From Sophora flavescens (taxonomy: Eukaryota > Streptophyta > Magnoliopsida > Fabales > Fabaceae), in assembly GCA_030762895.1 (NCBI GenBank), contig CM061068.1, positions 155,516,811 to 155,580,810 on the forward strand: DNA of 64,000 nucleotides, written 5' to 3'. Of the stretch, positions 21,301 through 30,500 are shown piece after piece. Within the stretch, counting starts at the first letter, position 1. Each line of letters opens with the position of its first letter. Made by a program: the position numbers and the translations under genes. The notes under the pieces are model-generated. The model was not told the DNA's origin. It did no database searches and saw nothing but the letters and a program-made list of their open reading frames with translations.

Positions 21301-23879
21301 GCTAGGCTGGTTGCAAAAGGCTTCACTCAAACTTATGGAATTGATTATTCCGAGACCTTTGCTCCAGTTGCAAAATTGAACACCGTGAGAGTCCTTTTAT
21401 CCCTTGCAACTAATCTAGATTGGCCATTGCAGCAACTAGATGTAAAAAACGCATTTCTAAATGGGGATTTGGAGGAAGAAGTGTATATGGATGCACCCCC
21501 TGGATTTGAAAAGAGATTCAATTCAAAAGTCTGCAAACTAGAGAAGTCCCTATATGGATTGAAGCAATCACCTCGAGCTTGGTTTGAAAAATTTACACAG
21601 TTTGTAAAGGGACAAAGGTATATCCAAAGTCAAGCCGATCACACTATGTTTATAAGGAAGTCGGGAAATGGAAGCATTGCTATTCTAATTGTATATGTGG
21701 ATGACATAATTGTCACAGGAGATGACTTGGCGTAAATAAAAAGGTTGAAAGAGGCACTTGCATCGGAATTTGAAATTAAGGATCTTGGATCCTTAAGATA
21801 CTTCCCGGGAATGGAAGTAGCACGCTCAAAAAAGAGGAATTATCCTCTCACAAAGAAAGTATGTCCTTGACCTTCTTAAAGAAACGGTATGAGTGGATGT
21901 AGACCAGCAGAGACTCCAATTGATCCAAATCAGAAACTTGGAGACAGCAAGGTGGCACTCCAGTTGACACTACCCGATATCAAAGGCTAGTGGGAAAATT
22001 GATTTATCTATCACATACACGGCCGGACATTGCTTTTGCAGTTAGTCTTGTCACCAATTCATGCATGCACCCTATGAGGAACATCCGGAAGTCTGTCTAC
22101 GTAATCCTAAGATACTTGAAGAGTGCTCCTGGTAAAGGATTATTCTTTAAGAAGACTACGCAAATGCACTATAGAGGCCTATACCGATGCTGATCGGGCA
22201 GGATCAATCATGGGAGAAGATCTACATCGTGCTATTGCACATTCGTTTGGGGGAACTTAGTCACATGGCGTAGCAAGAAACAAAATGTTGTGGCAAGAAG
22301 CAGCGCTGAAGCCGAATATAGAGCCATGGCACAAGGAGTTTGTGAAATGTTATGGCTGAAAAGAATTCTTGAAGAGTTGGGAACACCTATTAGTTTACCA
22401 TTGAAGCTATACTGTGATAACAAGGCAGCTATAAGCATAGCACAAAATCCGGTACAGCATGACCGCACCAAGCATGTGGAAATTGATAGGCACTTCATTA
22501 AAGAAAAGGTTGATGAGAAAGTTATTTGTATGCCATTTGTTCCAACTACACAACAAGTGGCTGATATTCTCACTAAAGGAATCTCTCGACCCAAGTATGA
22601 ATTTCTTGTGAGCAAGTTGGGCATGATAGATATCTATGCACCAACTTGAGGGGGGGTGACGGAAACAGCCATGAATCTATCCAGATTCATTGGTCAAATC
22701 TGTTTCCAATCAGTTTGTATTTTTAGGAGGAATAAATCTAATCAAATCAGATCAGATTTGATTAGATATTAGTCTTATCTTTCTGTTTTTTATCCTCTCC
22801 TGATTTTCAGGAGATTTGATTCAAATTAGGATCCTTATTGTAGCAGAATTGGTTACTCAATTCTGCATAAATACCGCTGTACTTCTATTTCATTTCACAA
22901 GAGGAATAAAAATATTTTTTTCCTAAAACCTAGATATATATATATATATATATATATATTGTGTGTGTATTCTTTTTTTTTCATTTTGTGAGTTCTCCTT
23001 TTTCAGTGCTTGGTTAAAGGCTGTCACAAAAGGATCCGTATCGTACACACCATAGAATTCATTAATGGTGGTTCCGACATACAGATAATGAGAGTTGCTG
23101 TGTATGAAGAAGAATGGGTCAGTCCTGCTTGTGTTGATGACCAGAGGTATTTGTTCTTTATTTAACATTTTGTACTTAAGTTTGTAACTATAAGGAACTT
23201 CTTTTTAAATCACCAAAATGTGGTATGACCGATGTCTAAGATAATTCTGTAAAACTTAAAATACCATGCAGCAGGCATAGTGAAAATGATATAACTGCAG
23301 TATAACATGGATCTCATTCATAACGAATGCATATGTTCATAGTTTCTGTCATTATGCTTCAATTTATGCACTGGTGTCTCTCTTCTACTTCATACTGTTG
23401 AATAAAATAACTAATTGTGTTGCATTTGAAACAGTGATCTGGAGTTTGATTTAAAGCCATTTTCTCAAAGGAAACGAACCCAACCATCAGAGCTGACGGG
23501 GTCGTGGAAAGTCTTTGAGGTCAGTGCTACTCCAGTGTATGGTGAGGAGGATACAATGGAAGAGGGTAACAGCGTGCCGCCGTATGTCTACCTATGTACA
23601 GAAACTCTAAAGAAGAGGAGCCTCCCTGGGAGTTCCAACTGCTTTGGGGAGGAGGAGATTCTTGACGTGCAGGACGTGACCATGTTGTGGCTTCCTGGGG
23701 GTGTGACTTGCTATGTTGACATTAATAAGGATGGCATTCTTTGTATTGGAGTTGGTTGGTATTCTGATGAAGGAATCAACCTTGTGATGGAGAGAGACTA
23801 TGGCATGGATGGAAAACTCAAAGAGGTGAGATGGAAATCAGAGGTGAAGAGAAGGTGGTCTAATCCACCCCATGAATAA
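1526..23879 (+). CDS. DUF3598-like (lipocalin-type fold) conserved plant protein, 3' four exons, 5' end outside window
   Basis: Exons are 1526-1969, 5437-5529, 23007-23146 and 23435-23879 (stop TAA 23877-23879). They read through in one frame for about 373 residues, with GT-AG borders and phases 0, 0 and 2. No initiator is visible, because the first exon opens at an acceptor in phase 0; an N-terminal part, perhaps a transit peptide, must lie upstream. Near the start is a G-x-W-x-G motif (SGIWKGVGAVFSP). Near the end is MLWLPGGVTCYV, followed by a GWYSDEG and R-DYG segment. This layout resembles DUF3598 proteins of cyanobacteria and chloroplasts, which have a calycin-like barrel and unknown biochemical role. 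The DUF assignment is by recall of the family pattern and is only moderately sure. That the exons are real is well supported by phase, residue conservation style and splice signals. The intron 5530-23006 is 17.5 kb long because it is packed with retroelements; whether it is still spliced efficiently cannot be seen here. Confidence 0.8.
1970..3164. other. Intron sequence containing a degenerate direct duplication
   Basis: This is the first part of intron 1970-5436. Two stretches, about 2390-2635 and 2680-2990, are degenerate copies of each other. Both run from a TACTGATATT-like segment through a GCAGGTTGTTACAA block to CTTAACATATACCCTA. There is no coding signal. Confidence 0.5.
3165..3531 (-). 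mobile_element. Solo LTR (367 bp) of the same family as the element at 6375-16257
   Basis: Read on the minus strand it starts TGATACAGACCC and ends GGTTCCTCACA. Long blocks match the LTRs at 15889-16257, for example around the TTGTAACCAGGAGTTACAATG segment and the GAGAGTGCCTA segment, with many substitutions. Its length (367 bp) matches the 368-369 bp LTRs of the full element. It is flanked by a perfect 5-bp duplication TAAAA (3160-3164 and 3532-3536). A single LTR with an intact target duplication is the expected product of LTR-LTR recombination. The middle part is more diverged, which fits an old insertion. Confidence 0.82.
3559..4757. mobile_element. Non-autonomous Mutator-like element with about 200-bp TIRs and GC-rich cargo (Pack-MULE candidate)
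   Basis: The two ends (about 3559-3762 and 4555-4757) are inverted repeats roughly 200 bp long. They begin GGCAAAATTGCACTTTTGG and share a long block around CTGCAGATGTGTCACTCC. The element is flanked by a near-perfect 9-bp duplication, TATAAAAAG (3550-3558) and AATAAAAAG (4758-4766), as expected for Mutator superfamily insertions. The interior (3820-4260) is strongly GC-rich in an AT-rich neighbourhood and has several overlapping open frames with plant-exon-like codon content, followed by a CCGCCGCCGCC run. It encodes no transposase. Capture of a host gene fragment is an inference; I cannot name a donor gene. Confidence 0.8.
4767..5436. other. Intron remainder with an (AT)n microsatellite
   Basis: No gene is visible. 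A (TA)n run lies at about 5328-5362. The acceptor TTGCAG ends at 5436 and begins the 31-codon exon 5437-5529. Confidence 0.6.
5821..6113. repeat. Two-copy tandem repeat, unit 147 bp
   Basis: The block 5821-5967 is repeated almost perfectly at 5968-6113. Each copy carries a GC-richer core with imperfect inverted motifs built on TTTGACAC and GATACTCGTACGAGAT. The apparent minus-strand open frame through both copies is a by-product of duplication and shows no protein family features. Confidence 0.85.
6335..6374. repeat. (TA)n microsatellite at a retroelement insertion site
   Basis: A dinucleotide TA run of about 40 bp ends exactly where the LTR element begins at 6375. The 5-bp duplication ATATA lies within it and recurs right of the element at 16258-16262. 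Confidence 0.8.
7200..7485 (+). other. GC-rich segment replacing most of gag in Copia 1
   Basis: Between the primer-binding site and the residual gag zinc knuckle lies a stretch much richer in C and G than the rest of the element, with codon-like composition in several frames (CGCCACGCGC-type words). I see no similarity to gag. It could be captured host sequence or a leader. No function is assigned. Confidence 0.4.
7647..11045 (+). pseudogene. Copia 1 gag-pol remnant (zinc knuckle, protease, integrase, RT, RNase H)
   Basis: A gag zinc knuckle (CLYC near 7660, completed after a one-base frame change) is followed by the protease motif WIIDSGVSDH near 7885. The integrase HHCC region (HERLGHPS) and the start of its catalytic core (VIHSDIWGPS) lie at 8270-8460. 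The integrase-RT linker contains the GYSRLQKGYKCY motif. RT motifs include WVYAIKV, KARLVAKGYSQ, QLDIKNAFLRGELEEEIYM and YGLKQSP. RNase H contains the motif SSAEAEYRAMA. Breaks include a TGA at 8477, a frameshift near 8700, a TAG at 9133, a TGA at 9786, frame loss near 10080-10140 and a TAG at 10818. It cannot make a working polyprotein. Between the primer-binding site and the knuckle there is only about 560 bp, where a full gag would need over 800 bp. Confidence 0.88.
11506..12829. mobile_element. Foldback-type transposon with arms of about 600 bp
   Basis: Almost the whole element is an inverted repeat centred near 12130-12170. The ends GGCTTTTTCATGCCAGTAG and its right counterpart continue into matching arms with repeated GAAGTCGTA and TACGACTT motifs and a GGTCCCTTATCTT block. 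It is flanked by 9-bp duplications GAGATTATT (11497-11505) and AAGATTATT (12830-12838), typical of Mutator-like insertions. No open frame of note is present. Transcription across it would give a long hairpin RNA. Confidence 0.85.
13442..13453 (+). promoter_or_regulatory. tRNA primer-binding site of the LARD-like element
   Basis: TGGTATCAAAGC directly follows the 5' LTR end at 13440, with one base between. It differs from the usual plant initiator-Met site by G to A at the ninth base. Confidence 0.8.
13474..14340 (+). pseudogene. LARD-like element ORF1, gag-like N terminus with proline-rich repeats, frameshifted
   Basis: The first sensible start, MMNTRATLESRVENLERS, resembles the coiled-coil N terminus of Gypsy-type gag proteins. 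It is followed by an acidic/basic hydrophilic region, a Gly/His-rich stretch and a region with repeated PEPP-type units. The frame closes at 14095-14097, but the proline-rich repeat units (SPTFRLPLPEPPD, then SPTLRLPPPEPS) continue in another frame to 14340. A single frameshift around 14090 therefore split the ORF. There is no gag core domain and no zinc knuckle. The role in the element is unknown. Confidence 0.5.
14312..15745 (+). CDS. LARD-like element ORF2, unrecognised 477-aa protein
   Basis: This is an uninterrupted frame of 477 codons, starting with ATG and ending TAA at 15743-15745. I do not recognise the family. It has no DTG/DSG protease motif, no YxDD, no integrase HHCC and no zinc knuckle. 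Visible features are a leucine-rich segment (LIAEAIVTLLTDAPLL), a charged middle part with E/R/K-rich helices that could be coiled coil (DEREVQYLRWQLELKLERK), and a C-terminal part rich in aromatic residues and Cys. The start is uncertain: the first 30 codons overlap the end of ORF1, and coding may begin later. It lies between the gag-like ORF1 and the polypurine tract, where pol would be in an autonomous element. It may be a captured host gene, a divergent element protein, or a chance open frame; its length argues mildly against chance. Confidence 0.5.
   Translation: MRIQGRGHFLNLMGQAQQRKGSTLELCDEDVSHPRIEKNHSKNVGLGFGPKITCRQQPIQIGLIAEAIVTLLTDAPLLQWQQLEELCKKLQGFHSKMPEQETHEPGYDLLEYELEREDESKSRYLCIRDQRMKVFENSNCTCFSLSVANDIQEQGSKRNHGYVADLDSLQSTLTKKLQSFPTSDTTPGGIDEMGKDEREVQYLRWQLELKLERKHSDEVPWSNQLMSETPEQHHETRPAHERPLRLSQFMENVEDSFEEVLSVKQRYASGGKLSTATIVTRVMGLFEVAELTAEVADNILEHPQLFFLKFYGAWRNANGFHGGKQALYIGIQTQKLNQVFSNFRQRICYAGYYCGDSLGSKIPKSPVFYEEGSIFIDFPTDQETATVSKCPAWGGSILVPRGKFVFVVISQVLTQDFRPLQLTSLLFLSVRIEHIQWDPGGNYYCSSTTCSLGFQQWDPGGCCSSYPSLQMEVLAAR
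16258..16360. repeat. Microsatellites and a partial tandem duplication of the LTR tail
   Basis: The last about 50 bp of the LTR (16208-16257) recur at 16282-16330 between (TA)n runs, with small differences (CTGGGCTCC for CTGGGTTCC). A local duplication of LTR end plus flank is the simplest reading. Confidence 0.7.
16360..17215. repeat. Eleven-copy minisatellite (unit about 70-85 bp) derived from a MITE terminus
   Basis: The core GTAAGTCATTTTTCACC occurs 11 times, each after a GATCGATTTACACTAGTG-like segment. Units are separated by variable GAGAGAGGGAGG runs. The last units continue into TTCATCCAACGGTGTA. The reverse complement of 17725-17790 (GGATTGGTTTACACC onward) resembles one unit, so the array looks like an expanded terminal inverted repeat of a small DNA element. 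Confidence 0.85.
17230..17711. mobile_element. MITE, family A copy 1
   Basis: The ends are inverted: GAGCATGTTTGGGAAAGCT at 17230, and the reverse complement of the right end gives GAGTGTGCTTGGGAAAGCT. The interior carries AATCGATTAT palindromes and a CCAAACGAAATAGATTATC block that recurs in the copy at 50192-50665. I find no clear target duplication. It sits between the minisatellite and the other terminus of its host MITE. Confidence 0.6.
17802..22934 (+). mobile_element. Ty1/Copia LTR retrotransposon 2, very young insertion
   Basis: The LTRs are 17802-18079 and 22657-22934, both exactly 278 bp. By eye they differ at a single base (GAATCTGTCC against GAATCTATCC). A TGGTATC primer-binding site starts at 18080, and a GAGGGGGGG polypurine tract precedes the 3' LTR. 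The flanking TATAT duplication lies in a TA run. Domain order is gag, protease, integrase, RT, RNase H. It lies about 70 bp upstream of the splice acceptor of the host exon at 23007. Confidence 0.93.
18173..22649 (+). pseudogene. Copia 2 gag-pol, disrupted
   Basis: The gag (UBN2-type) start LNGKNYIEWTRSVKLAIDGK is at about 18310, with its C-terminal part shifted in frame. The zinc knuckle near 18990 is damaged. The protease motif WVIDSGATDHM lies near 19290. The integrase HHCC region (HYRLGHPS, CETCQLAKHH) spans about 19700-19830, followed by catalytic-core motifs IIHSDVWGPS and RSDNGREYF. RT contains KARLVAKGFTQTYGIDY, LDVKNAFLNGDLEEEVYM, YGLKQSPRAWF and an intact YVDD (21697-21708). RNase H contains SSAEAEYRAMAQ and ends in ADILTKG. 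Breaks include stops near 18473 and 18601-18890, frame changes near 19440, 20165-20290, 21150 and 21735, and damage at 21830-22250. Since the LTRs are nearly identical, the coding damage probably predates this insertion, or the copy was mobilised in trans. Confidence 0.9.
22935..23006. other. (TA)n run and pyrimidine-rich acceptor region before the host exon
   Basis: A TA dinucleotide run follows the Copia element. A T-rich tract and CAG at 23004-23006 then form the acceptor used by the DUF3598-like gene. Confidence 0.7.
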
Positions 23880-26774
23880 ATTCCGAGCATTAGCGGCTTG
23901 TAAATTGTTTAGTATAAGAAATTCAAATGCTTTACCAAATTAAAGTATAATGATGTTAAGAAAAGGCATGCATATACATTTTTATTACCATTTATCATTT
24001 TGGCCATTTTTCTTAACCCTTAAATGAATAATGCATTTACATGGTTCTCCACTCTTAGGCCAGACCCCATCCATATATGGGTTCAATTAGAAAAGCATTT
24101 TTACATCAATTCATTAGGGGAGAATTAAAGTTTAGCCCTACTCACCTTTTCGGTATTAATGGGCTTCCAAATGAGTTTGTCAATGATTGTCTGTCTGGTA
24201 TGGATTCGACAATAGCTAGCAGGTATTACACGTCTTTTCCAAAATGAGTGTGCAATGAGTGATTTATAGTAGTAGTGAACTGTCCTAGTTTTTTCAATTT
24301 GGTCTAAATGATGCTAGCATGTTGTGAAGAATGTAAGATTGTGATTTTGTGGATTGCTAGCTTGATGTATGATGCAATACCTCGGTTGTAGCTTATTTTA
24401 GTTGCTTATTGTGTTGAAGATCCAAATGAGTGAGGAAAAATTGTATAGAATTGTCTAAGCAAATGAGTTTTTTGGTTTCTCATATATTTCGGGAAGGCTA
24501 ATGAAATTGTCTCTTTTGGCATCTCTGTAAATGGCTTTATTGGTGGGACTGTTTTCCTAGGTTTATTGGTAAAGACTTTTTTCACGATAGGAATGGTTTT
24601 CCTAATTATATATTTACATGATTTTTTCATGGGTCGGATCAATGTCCCTCTATTTTTTGTATTCTTTATTTTTCTATTTTTTTAATAAATTAATGGTATG
24701 TTGTAGATGATTGGTAGTGTTAGATGAGATAGTGTAAGGCCCACCCCAACCTGTGATGCCTTTCACACTGATACTTTGTATCCTTTTTTTTTAAATAATA
24801 TAATATAATTTTTCTAATTTTATATTTAGAGTTGCTTATCAAAAATATTTTTTTATTTTTTGTTCATTGATTGGTGTTGATTGATAATGTCAACATGATG
24901 TTTGTAGCGTCATGCTGAGTTTCACTTGTAAGCATCCGAGTCATGGTGGCATTCCAATTTTTCTTGAATTTCAATAAATAAATTTAAAAGGTGGAAAACA
25001 TTTCCAAGTTAAATTAACCCCGTCATTAATTTTTTATTTTAAATCTTTGTGATAATTATTTCACTATTCAAGGCATTCTATGCATTTTTGCTTAAAAAAA
25101 ATCTAAATCATTTCTAGAGTTGCTTATAAAAATTATTTTTTATTTTTTGTTCATTGATTGGTGTTGATTGATAATGTCAATATGATGTCTCTAGCATCAC
25201 GTCGAGTTTCACTTGTAAGCAGCCAAGTCATGGTGGCTTCCCAATTTTTCTTGAATTTCAATAAATAAATTTAAAAGGTGGAAAACATTTCCAAGTTAAA
25301 TTAACCCCGTCATTAATTTTTTATTTTAAATCTGTGATAATTATTTTACTATTCAAGGTATTCTATACATTTGCACGTTGTCCAAGACTGTCTTGGACGA
25401 GAATCGATCTCATGTCTTAATACCTACAACAAGGTCTCTTGTCATGCTGAGTTTCACTTGTAAGCAGCCGAGTCATGGTGGCTTCCCAATTTTTCTTGAA
25501 TTTCAATAAATTAATTTAAAAGGTGGAAAACATTTCCAAATTAAATTAAACCCATCATTAATTTTTTTTTTAAAATCTTTGTGATAATTATTTTACTATT
25601 CAAGGCATTCTATACATTTGCACGTTGTCCAATACTGCCTTGGACGAGAATCGATCCCATGTCTCTTAATACCTACAAGGTCTCCTTCCCACTGTGCCCA
25701 AGCCTCTCTTTGGTTCCCTAAATATTTTATATATAAGTATTTGTATTATAAAATTTACAAAATTTATATATACTGGTTCATGCGGTTCAATTAGTGATCC
25801 ACTTGTTCGACCAATAACCTAGTATCCTGATCGAGTCATGGCCTGATCGAAGTTTTATAACAATGTTCAATATAAATGTATATTAAGTTAAGTTTTTTGT
25901 TTAGTGTCGTCTCTATCAAGACGTTGATATTTTTTCATGATTGGATTGTTTAGTTAGTTGTTTTGTTGTAGTTTCGCTCTTTATGGATTGATGGTGAGGT
26001 GATTGAAGATGATATTTAGAGTTATGATATTTTGACATCAAAATAATTAAATATATATTTTTATTCTTAAATTATATATTTAATAAAAATTAACTAAAAT
26101 ACTAATAAAATATTAATATATAAATGCCAAAGAACCTGGAAATTGTCTGAGTCTCAGTTTTATTTTGGTACATAAGAAAACAGGCCTATAAAGAGAAAAG
26201 AAAAAAAAAATAGGCAATCCCAAAATAATTAAAAAAAGGTAACCTGTGTTCAACTTTCTAAACTTAAATGTTTAAAAAATAAGGTCAAAATGGACAACAC
26301 GTGAATGACTGAATGCACTTAATGCACACCTCAAGTGTTACTCTTCTGACTCCAAGAACTTTTCATCCTATTCCTTATTTCCTTTATCTCTTCACTTCCC
26401 CTTCTTCAACACGTTTGAGATGCAAGTTGCAATACTGCAACAAATGTTTGAGAAGATCGGGGAGCGAAATGCTAACAAAGAATGGTTGGTTACACCGGAA
26501 AAGCAGGAACACCAAAAAACGTGACTGGTGTGAGAAGGGAAGACCAGATCGATGCATTTCATGGCAGATGAAATGAGTTTGATTTTTTTAAAAAAAGAAA
26601 AGAAAAAAAGAAAACAAGTGTTTCTTGTGAACCAGCGAAACCACCAGTTGGCTCGATTCAAGAACAATTCTTCTGGTTTATGGCTAATTCTTTCGATGAG
26701 CGATTTTGTGACTTGTTTGGACCGAACAAACCGATTTCCATTGAACCGGCCGACATCTTTCAATATAGTTTTAA
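23880..26774. other. Intergenic region with a three-copy repeat, no gene seen
   Basis: After the stop codon at 23879 there is AT-rich 3' flank. Three copies of a 185-250 bp unit lie at about 24830-25085, 25116-25370 and 25440-25625. No coding sequence with family features is present; the open frames around 26313-26880 overlap on opposite strands and look like chance. Confidence 0.6.
24830..25680. repeat. Three-copy direct repeat around a GAGTTTCACTTGTAAGCA core
   Basis: The core recurs at about 24918, 25204 and 25450. Each is followed by GTCATGGTGGC and AATTTAAAAGGTGGAAAACA. Copies 2 and 3 are joined by a GCACGTTGTCCAA segment that itself occurs twice (about 25373 and 25620). Confidence 0.85.
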
Positions 26775-27596
26775 GACTAAAGACCCAATTTGGTCCCCGA
26801 GAAAAACAACCAGATCTGAAATAGTCCGTATAAAAAAAACTATCCATTTAGTCCTTAAGAATGTGTTTACCGGGACATATTAGTCCATCTGTGAGTTGAC
26901 CACCTTTGACCGCAGGTTACTAGCTTATGTGGCACACGTTTTTGCTGACTTGTAAGTATCCATTTCTCATGGGGCTGCCACCATGGAAATTATGATTTAA
27001 AAGATTAAAAAAAAAAACCACCAGTACAGCAGAAGCCAAAACGCATGCCGTTTCTCCTCCCAGGGGGAACTGAAGGGGTGGTCTCTGCAAAACGCATCCC
27101 GCTCAGTTTCGTTCACATTTGCTCTGCAAAGAAAGACCACACGAAGGAGAAGAAGTGAAGGGGTTCGCGTCTTCCAACTAGCTCAAGGGTGAAGAATCGT
27201 GTGAATCAATCCGATTTCTGAAGGTAATGTTTCTTATTCTTCCCTGATCTCTATGCTTTTGGGTTTTTCGTGTTTGAAATGTGGAGAATCGAGTGTTAGG
27301 GTTTAGGGTTTGTGTTATTGCTGATTTTGGTTTTCTCATGCATGGGTGGGTCTGATGTTTCTGTGGTCCTTTCTTTATTGTTTATCCATTTTTGGGTTGT
27401 TGAATGCTTATTTTACATACAAATGTGGTCCCTTTGTCAATGTGTTGGGTGTGTGTCATTTGGGTGTCGTTTGTGTGGGCCCATGTGTTGGGTGTCCCTT
27501 TAACTTCATCTGAGTTGTTTGTTTGTTTGTTTCTTGTTTGCAGATGATTACACATTCGCTTCTTCTTTCACCATGGAGGAAAGCTGATAAGGTAGG

Positions 27597-30500
27597 ATGG
27601 GGGTACTGAAATACATTGATGGGAGGGTCAACACCATGCCACCAATTGATGTTGACTTAGTCAACTATTTTGATTTGGTGATGATGTTTAAGAACTTGGG
27701 GTACTATGACTTCAAGGCTATGTGGTGGATGCATCCGGGTCGTAAGGATTTTGTGATTGGTTTAAGACCAGTTGAGGGAGACAATGACATCAATCGCATG
27801 TGTGAAGTTGCCATGGAGTACAAGGCTGGAGAGTATTACACAATGCACTTGTATTTTGAGCATCCGGTTCTAGGTGTGCAAGATGCAGTCTTTGTTAATC
27901 CTGATGAGGTGGAGGAGAATGTTCAGGTAAATGGTTTTACACCAATTGAAGCTTCATTCGAGGACTTGGTGACTGATGATGACTATGATAGTGCGGAAGA
28001 TTCTCCTTATAGGCCTCCTCCAGTGACTGACAATGATAGTGATGAAGGTTATATGAGGAAGCAAAAAATAAAAGTGAAGGGGAAGAGGGCAGCCCCCACC
28101 GTCTCATCTTTAGATAGTGAGAGGGCTGAAAATTGTGACGTCAACTCATTTGAGAAGAATGGATACCAAACTTACTCTGAGCATATGAAAACCCCAGGCT
28201 CTACTGACGACGAGGGTAACTCAAGGCCCACATTCCCAGTGTTCAACTCAGATATCTCATTTGGACAAGTTAGGCTACAGGCTGGTATGGAGTTTAAAAA
28301 CTTGGAGGAGTTTAAGAATGCTATGAAAGACTACAATATTGCACTTGGAAGGCAATTTGTATGGAAGAAGAATGATAAACAGAGGGCTAGGGCTGTTTGT
28401 AAGGTGAAGGAATGTCCATGGGTTGCTTTCTGTTCATGGAATAGCCTGGACAAGATTTACCAGTTGAAGACTCTGGTGGATGATCATACTTGCTGCAGGG
28501 TCTTTAAGAACAAGGTTGCCACCAAGAAGTGGGTTGCTAAGAAACTGGAGAAGCGATTATTGACACAGCCTGAGCTTAAAAGGAGTCAGGCTTTTGACAT
28601 TTTCAAGGAGGATTTTACGGTGCACCTTAATGATAAAAAACTGTCAAGAGCATTGAGAGCAGCTAGGCTTGTTGTGGAAGGTTCAGAAAAAGATCAATAT
28701 GGTAGGACATGGGACTACCTTGATGTGGTGTTGAAAAGCAACCCAGGATCAACTGCTAGGATGGATGTTTCACCCAGAATGGAAGGCCCCCCACTGTTTG
28801 ATCGCTTGTATATCTGTTTGGAGGGCCTCAAGTCAGGTTTTAAGGCTGGTTGTAGGCCACTCATTGGCCTAGATGGGTGTTTTTTGAAGGGTTATTATGG
28901 TGGTCAGCTGCTGTCAGCTGTTGGGCAAGATGCAAACAACCAGTTTTATGTCATAGCTTATGCCGTAGTGGATGGTGAGACAAAGGATAATTGGAAGTGG
29001 TTTCTCACACTTTTGGAAGGGGATATAGGCTGTCATGAGAGATATGGATGGAACTTTATATCAGATCAGCAGAAGGTATATGGTTACCGTGAATCTGTTT
29101 CTGTTTGTAATATTTTGTAGTGTGTTTCTATCATGTGTAGTGCATGTTAATAGGGACTAATTTGGCTCACGATCATGTTTCTTAGGGACTTTACTGGTAT
29201 CACTTAAAAATTGTTAGGGACTAATTTGTCCCACGAATAATGTATTGAATATTGAATTATGCCTATTATAACCGTTCCAACATATTCATTGCTGCAGGGT
29301 TTAGTACCTGCTCTTAAGGAGGTTATGGTAGGTGCACATCACAGAAATTGTGTGCTTCACATTTGGAAAAACTTTATCAAGCACTGGAAGGACAAGGATC
29401 TCAGTGGGCTTGTTTGGGAATGTGCAAAGAGCACAACTGAGGCAGAGTTTAAGACAATTATGCAAATGCTAAGAGGCCTGAATGAAAGGGCATACGACTA
29501 CCCGAATGCTATTGAGCCAAGTGCATGGGTGAAGGCCTATTATAGCCATTGGCCCAAACTAGATAACATAACTAATAACATGTGTGAGGTCTGGAATAGT
29601 AAGATACTCAAGTTCAAAGAGAAACCAATTTTGACCATGCTGGGGGAGCTGCGATGTTATTTGATGAGGAGGCATAGTGGCCACATGAGGGTGTTGGGGT
29701 CATACAAAGGAAAAATACCACCAGTATAGCAGAAGAAGCTAGAAAAACTGAAGCTTGAGAGCAATAAGTGGACACCTACCTGGACAGGTGACCCAGACAA
29801 TGAGAAGTTTGAAGTTCAAAGATATGGGTCAAAGGTTGGAGTGAGCTTGAGTCAGCAGACATGCACATGCAATCACTGGCAGCTAACTGGCATGCCTTGT
29901 TCTCATGCCATAGCAGCTATAGCCTACAAGAATGAGTGTCCTGAGGATTATGTGCATCAATGACTGACAATGGAAGCCTTTAATGCAACATATGAGCACT
30001 GGATCCACCCAATTCCCAGCAAAGAATTTTGGTCAGAAACTGACTACCCAAAACCTGAACCACCAAAACTGAAGAGGCCTATTGGTAGGCCAAAGAAGCA
30101 TAGAAGAAAGGATGTTGCATCTGAAGAAGCTCCAGGCAGCCAACAAAACAAAGTTAGAAAGAGGTATGAAGTCAGGTGCTTTAAGTGTTGAGAAGCTGGA
30201 CATTATGAGAAGACTTACAAGGGACCAGCTAGACCTGAAGTTGCTAGGAAAAGGCGTCCAAAGAAGCCTATAGAAAATGCAGCACAAGAAGAGATGTCAT
30301 TGACACAATCACAGCCTCAAGAAGAAAATGCAACACAGGTAACTAGGTGTACAAAGTTTTGGGTTGTATTCTTGTGTAATTTTCTTATGACATTTATTTT
30401 GATTCAGACTCAGGAACCAGTTGAAGGAAACCAACAACTCATTCAAGGAACGCATACTACAGACTCTGCAATTCCACAAGAGACTAATTTGTCTCAAATG

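Noticed and set aside
26313..26880. Short proteins on both strands left of the MULE
   Set aside because: They overlap on opposite strands, extend into the MULE terminus and show no family signature.
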